From Massilia litorea (GTDB lineage: Bacteria > Pseudomonadota > Gammaproteobacteria > Burkholderiales > Burkholderiaceae_D): a DNA stretch of 64,000 nucleotides. The translations under genes and the position numbers were made by a program. Position 1 is the first letter of the stretch; every line of letters starts with the position of its first letter. The stretch spans positions 2,418,001 through 2,482,000 of the forward strand of contig NZ_CP062941.1 of NCBI RefSeq assembly GCF_015101885.1, read 5' to 3'. The notes beneath the pieces were generated by a model that had not been told where the DNA came from, made no database searches, and worked only from the letters and a program-made list of their open reading frames with translations. This document shows, one piece after another, positions 62,608-64,000 of this stretch.

Positions 62608-64000
62608 CTAGTCCCGCAGCCGCGCGTCGCTGCAGACCAGTTCCTCGAGCGAGTGCTGCGACAGGGCCGGGCTGAAATAATAGCCCTGCATCTGGTCGCA
62701 TTCGTGGGCGCGCAGGAAGGTCAGTTGTTCCAGCGTTTCCACACCCTCGGCAATGACCTTGAGCTTCAGGCTGTGCCCCAGCGCGATGATCGCGCGCGTG
62801 ATCACGGCGTGGCCGTCGTGGCTGACTTCGCCGAGAAAGGAACGGTCGATCTTGATATAGTCGACCGGGAATTTCTGCAGGTGGGACAGGCTCGAATAGC
62901 CGGTGCCGAAGTCGTCGATCGACAGGCGCACGCCCAGGGCTTTCAGTTCGGCCAGCGCTTCCATGGCTTCCTCGGGCTGGTCCATCAGCTGGCTTTCCGT
63001 CACTTCCAGTTCCAGGTTGCGCGGATCGACCTCCATGCGCTTGAGCGTGCGCGCCAGCCCTGCTGCGAACTGACGCTGCCGCAATTGGCGCGCCGACAGG
63101 TTCACGGAAATCACGAAATCGCGGACGCCGAGCTTGTCGAGCGCCTTGAGGGCGCCGCAGGCTTCCACGATCACCCATTCGCCCAGTGGCACGATGAGGC
63201 CGGTTTCTTCGGCGACCGGGATGAATTCATCCGGCGGCACCATTCCGTTTTCGGGATGGTTCCAGCGCACCAGCGCTTCCGCGCCGACCACTTTGCCGGT
63301 GCGCAGGTCGACCTTCGGCTGGTAGCCGAGTACCATTTCATGGTTGCCGATGGCCCGCGACAGGCTGGCTTCGAGCATCAGGTGCTGGTGCACGGCCTGG
63401 TTGAGTTCGACGGAATAAAACTGGCAATTGTTCTTGCCCATGGCCTTGGCGTGGTACATCGCCGCGTCGGCCGCGCGCATGACGCGGTCGACCGTGTCGC
63501 CGTCGTGCGGGAAGCGGGAGACGCCGATGCTGGTACTGGGCAGGATGTCGCGCCCGGCCACGGTAATCGGCGCATTGACGTGCTGGCGGATGCGCTCGAT
63601 GAGGTCGGCCAGCTGTTCGTTGCCCGGCTGATTATTGATGACCAGCACGAATTCATCGCCCCCGACGCGCGCCACGGTGTCGTTGTCGCGCACGCTTTCC
63701 TTGAGGCGGCTGGCGGTGGCGCGCAGCACGGCGTCGCCGGCATCATGGCCGAAGTTGTCGTTGATGTGCTTGAAGTTGTCGAGGTCGAGAAAGGCCAGCG
63801 CGCCCAGCACATTGTTGCGCACGGCGAAGTCGATCGAGAATTTCAGTTCGTCCTGTAGCAGCGTGCGGTTCGCCAGGCCCGTCAGCGGATCGTGGTGGGC
63901 CATGTGGTGCAGGCGGCGCTCATAATGGCGCGCTTCGGTGATGTCGTTGATGACGCCGACGAAATGGGTCACTTCGCCATCGATATTGCTGACCGGATCG
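62608..64000 (-). CDS. PAS-GGDEF-EAL protein, 5' end beyond the window
   Basis: The last 463 residues of a c-di-GMP turnover protein. The frame is open to the window edge, where the end of a PAS domain is visible (VTHFVGVINDITEARHYE). The GGDEF domain is intact: DPLTGLANR, I-site RDND and VGGDEF. The EAL domain is also intact: AEALVRW, SVNLSARQ, LELEVTES, DDFGTGYSS, KIDRSF and AEGVE. It may therefore make or cleave c-di-GMP depending on its input. It is upstream of the degenerate GGDEF-GGDEF-EAL gene on the same strand, 129 bases away. Confidence 0.92.
   Translation of the reverse strand, partial: DPVSNIDGEVTHFVGVINDITEARHYERRLHHMAHHDPLTGLANRTLLQDELKFSIDFAVRNNVLGALAFLDLDNFKHINDNFGHDAGDAVLRATASRLKESVRDNDTVARVGGDEFVLVINNQPGNEQLADLIERIRQHVNAPITVAGRDILPSTSIGVSRFPHDGDTVDRVMRAADAAMYHAKAMGKNNCQFYSVELNQAVHQHLMLEASLSRAIGNHEMVLGYQPKVDLRTGKVVGAEALVRWNHPENGMVPPDEFIPVAEETGLIVPLGEWVIVEACGALKALDKLGVRDFVISVNLSARQLRQRQFAAGLARTLKRMEVDPRNLELEVTESQLMDQPEEAMEALAELKALGVRLSIDDFGTGYSSLSHLQKFPVDYIKIDRSFLGEVSHDGHAVITRAIIALGHSLKLKVIAEGVETLEQLTFLRAHECDQMQGYYFSPALSQHSLEELVCSDARLRD

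Overview
The window is GC-rich DNA with dense, mostly leaderless coding and strong GC3 codon bias. Gene content (RsuA/RluC/RNase E, RmuC, PrkA–DUF444–SpoVR, a flhB-flhA-flhF-fleN-fliA-motC-motD block followed by flgNMA/flgBCDEFGHIJKL) points to a motile Betaproteobacterium of the Burkholderiales, most likely an Oxalobacteraceae member of the Massilia/Janthinobacterium type. That placement is inference from gene order and protein style; no database search was run.

Layout. 1-4 kb (minus): a TonB energising operon, tonB-exbB-exbD-exbD-TPR protein. 4-9.5 kb (minus): the stress/starvation trio prkA, DUF444 (YeaH/YhbH type) and spoVR, with a long prkA leader. 10-15.4 kb (plus): adenine deaminase, a large FtsX-type permease, a group II truncated haemoglobin and rmuC. 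15.5-16.2 kb: a REP-associated tyrosine transposase between inverted REP hairpins. 16.2-20.6 kb (minus): chrA, moaA and a MobA-MoeA fusion. 20.6-27.5 kb: rne (minus), then divergent rluC, a HAD phosphatase, a Rieske protein and sppA. 27.5-28.2 kb: a probable structured small RNA with promoter and terminator, REP arms and a small gene. 28.4-32.7 kb: rsuA, outer-membrane phospholipase A, an FAH-family hydrolase and an unknown secreted protein. 33-35.8 kb: a WecA/MraY-type sugar-phosphate transferase followed by rfbB and rfbC.

35.9-43.9 kb (plus) holds the flagellar export, placement and motor block: flhB, flhA, flhF, a fleN/flhG homologue whose P-loop is lost, fliA, motC and motD. 44-46.9 kb is an accessory island: two tandem M35 (aspzincin) metallopeptidases, and convergent to them a stand-alone secreted protein that resembles the peptidases' N-terminal domain. 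47-59.6 kb completes the flagellum: flgN, flgM (GTG start, near-consensus sigma-28 promoter), flgA, and divergently flgB to flgL, with another sigma-28-like promoter before flgK and a REP pair between flgE and flgF. 59.7-64 kb (minus) has a DUF504 protein, a membrane GGDEF-GGDEF-EAL protein with degenerate motifs and the 3' part of an intact PAS-GGDEF-EAL protein running off the window; both are candidate c-di-GMP components controlling motility.

A family of about ten short palindromes, most with a GTAG or GTAA flank, is spread through the window at gene 3' ends and matches the hairpins flanking the transposase. The most unusual items are the M35/propeptide-like cluster, the REP-transposase system, the MobA-MoeA fusion, the P-loop-less FleN, the degenerate c-di-GMP protein and the small RNA candidate at 27.55-27.72 kb.
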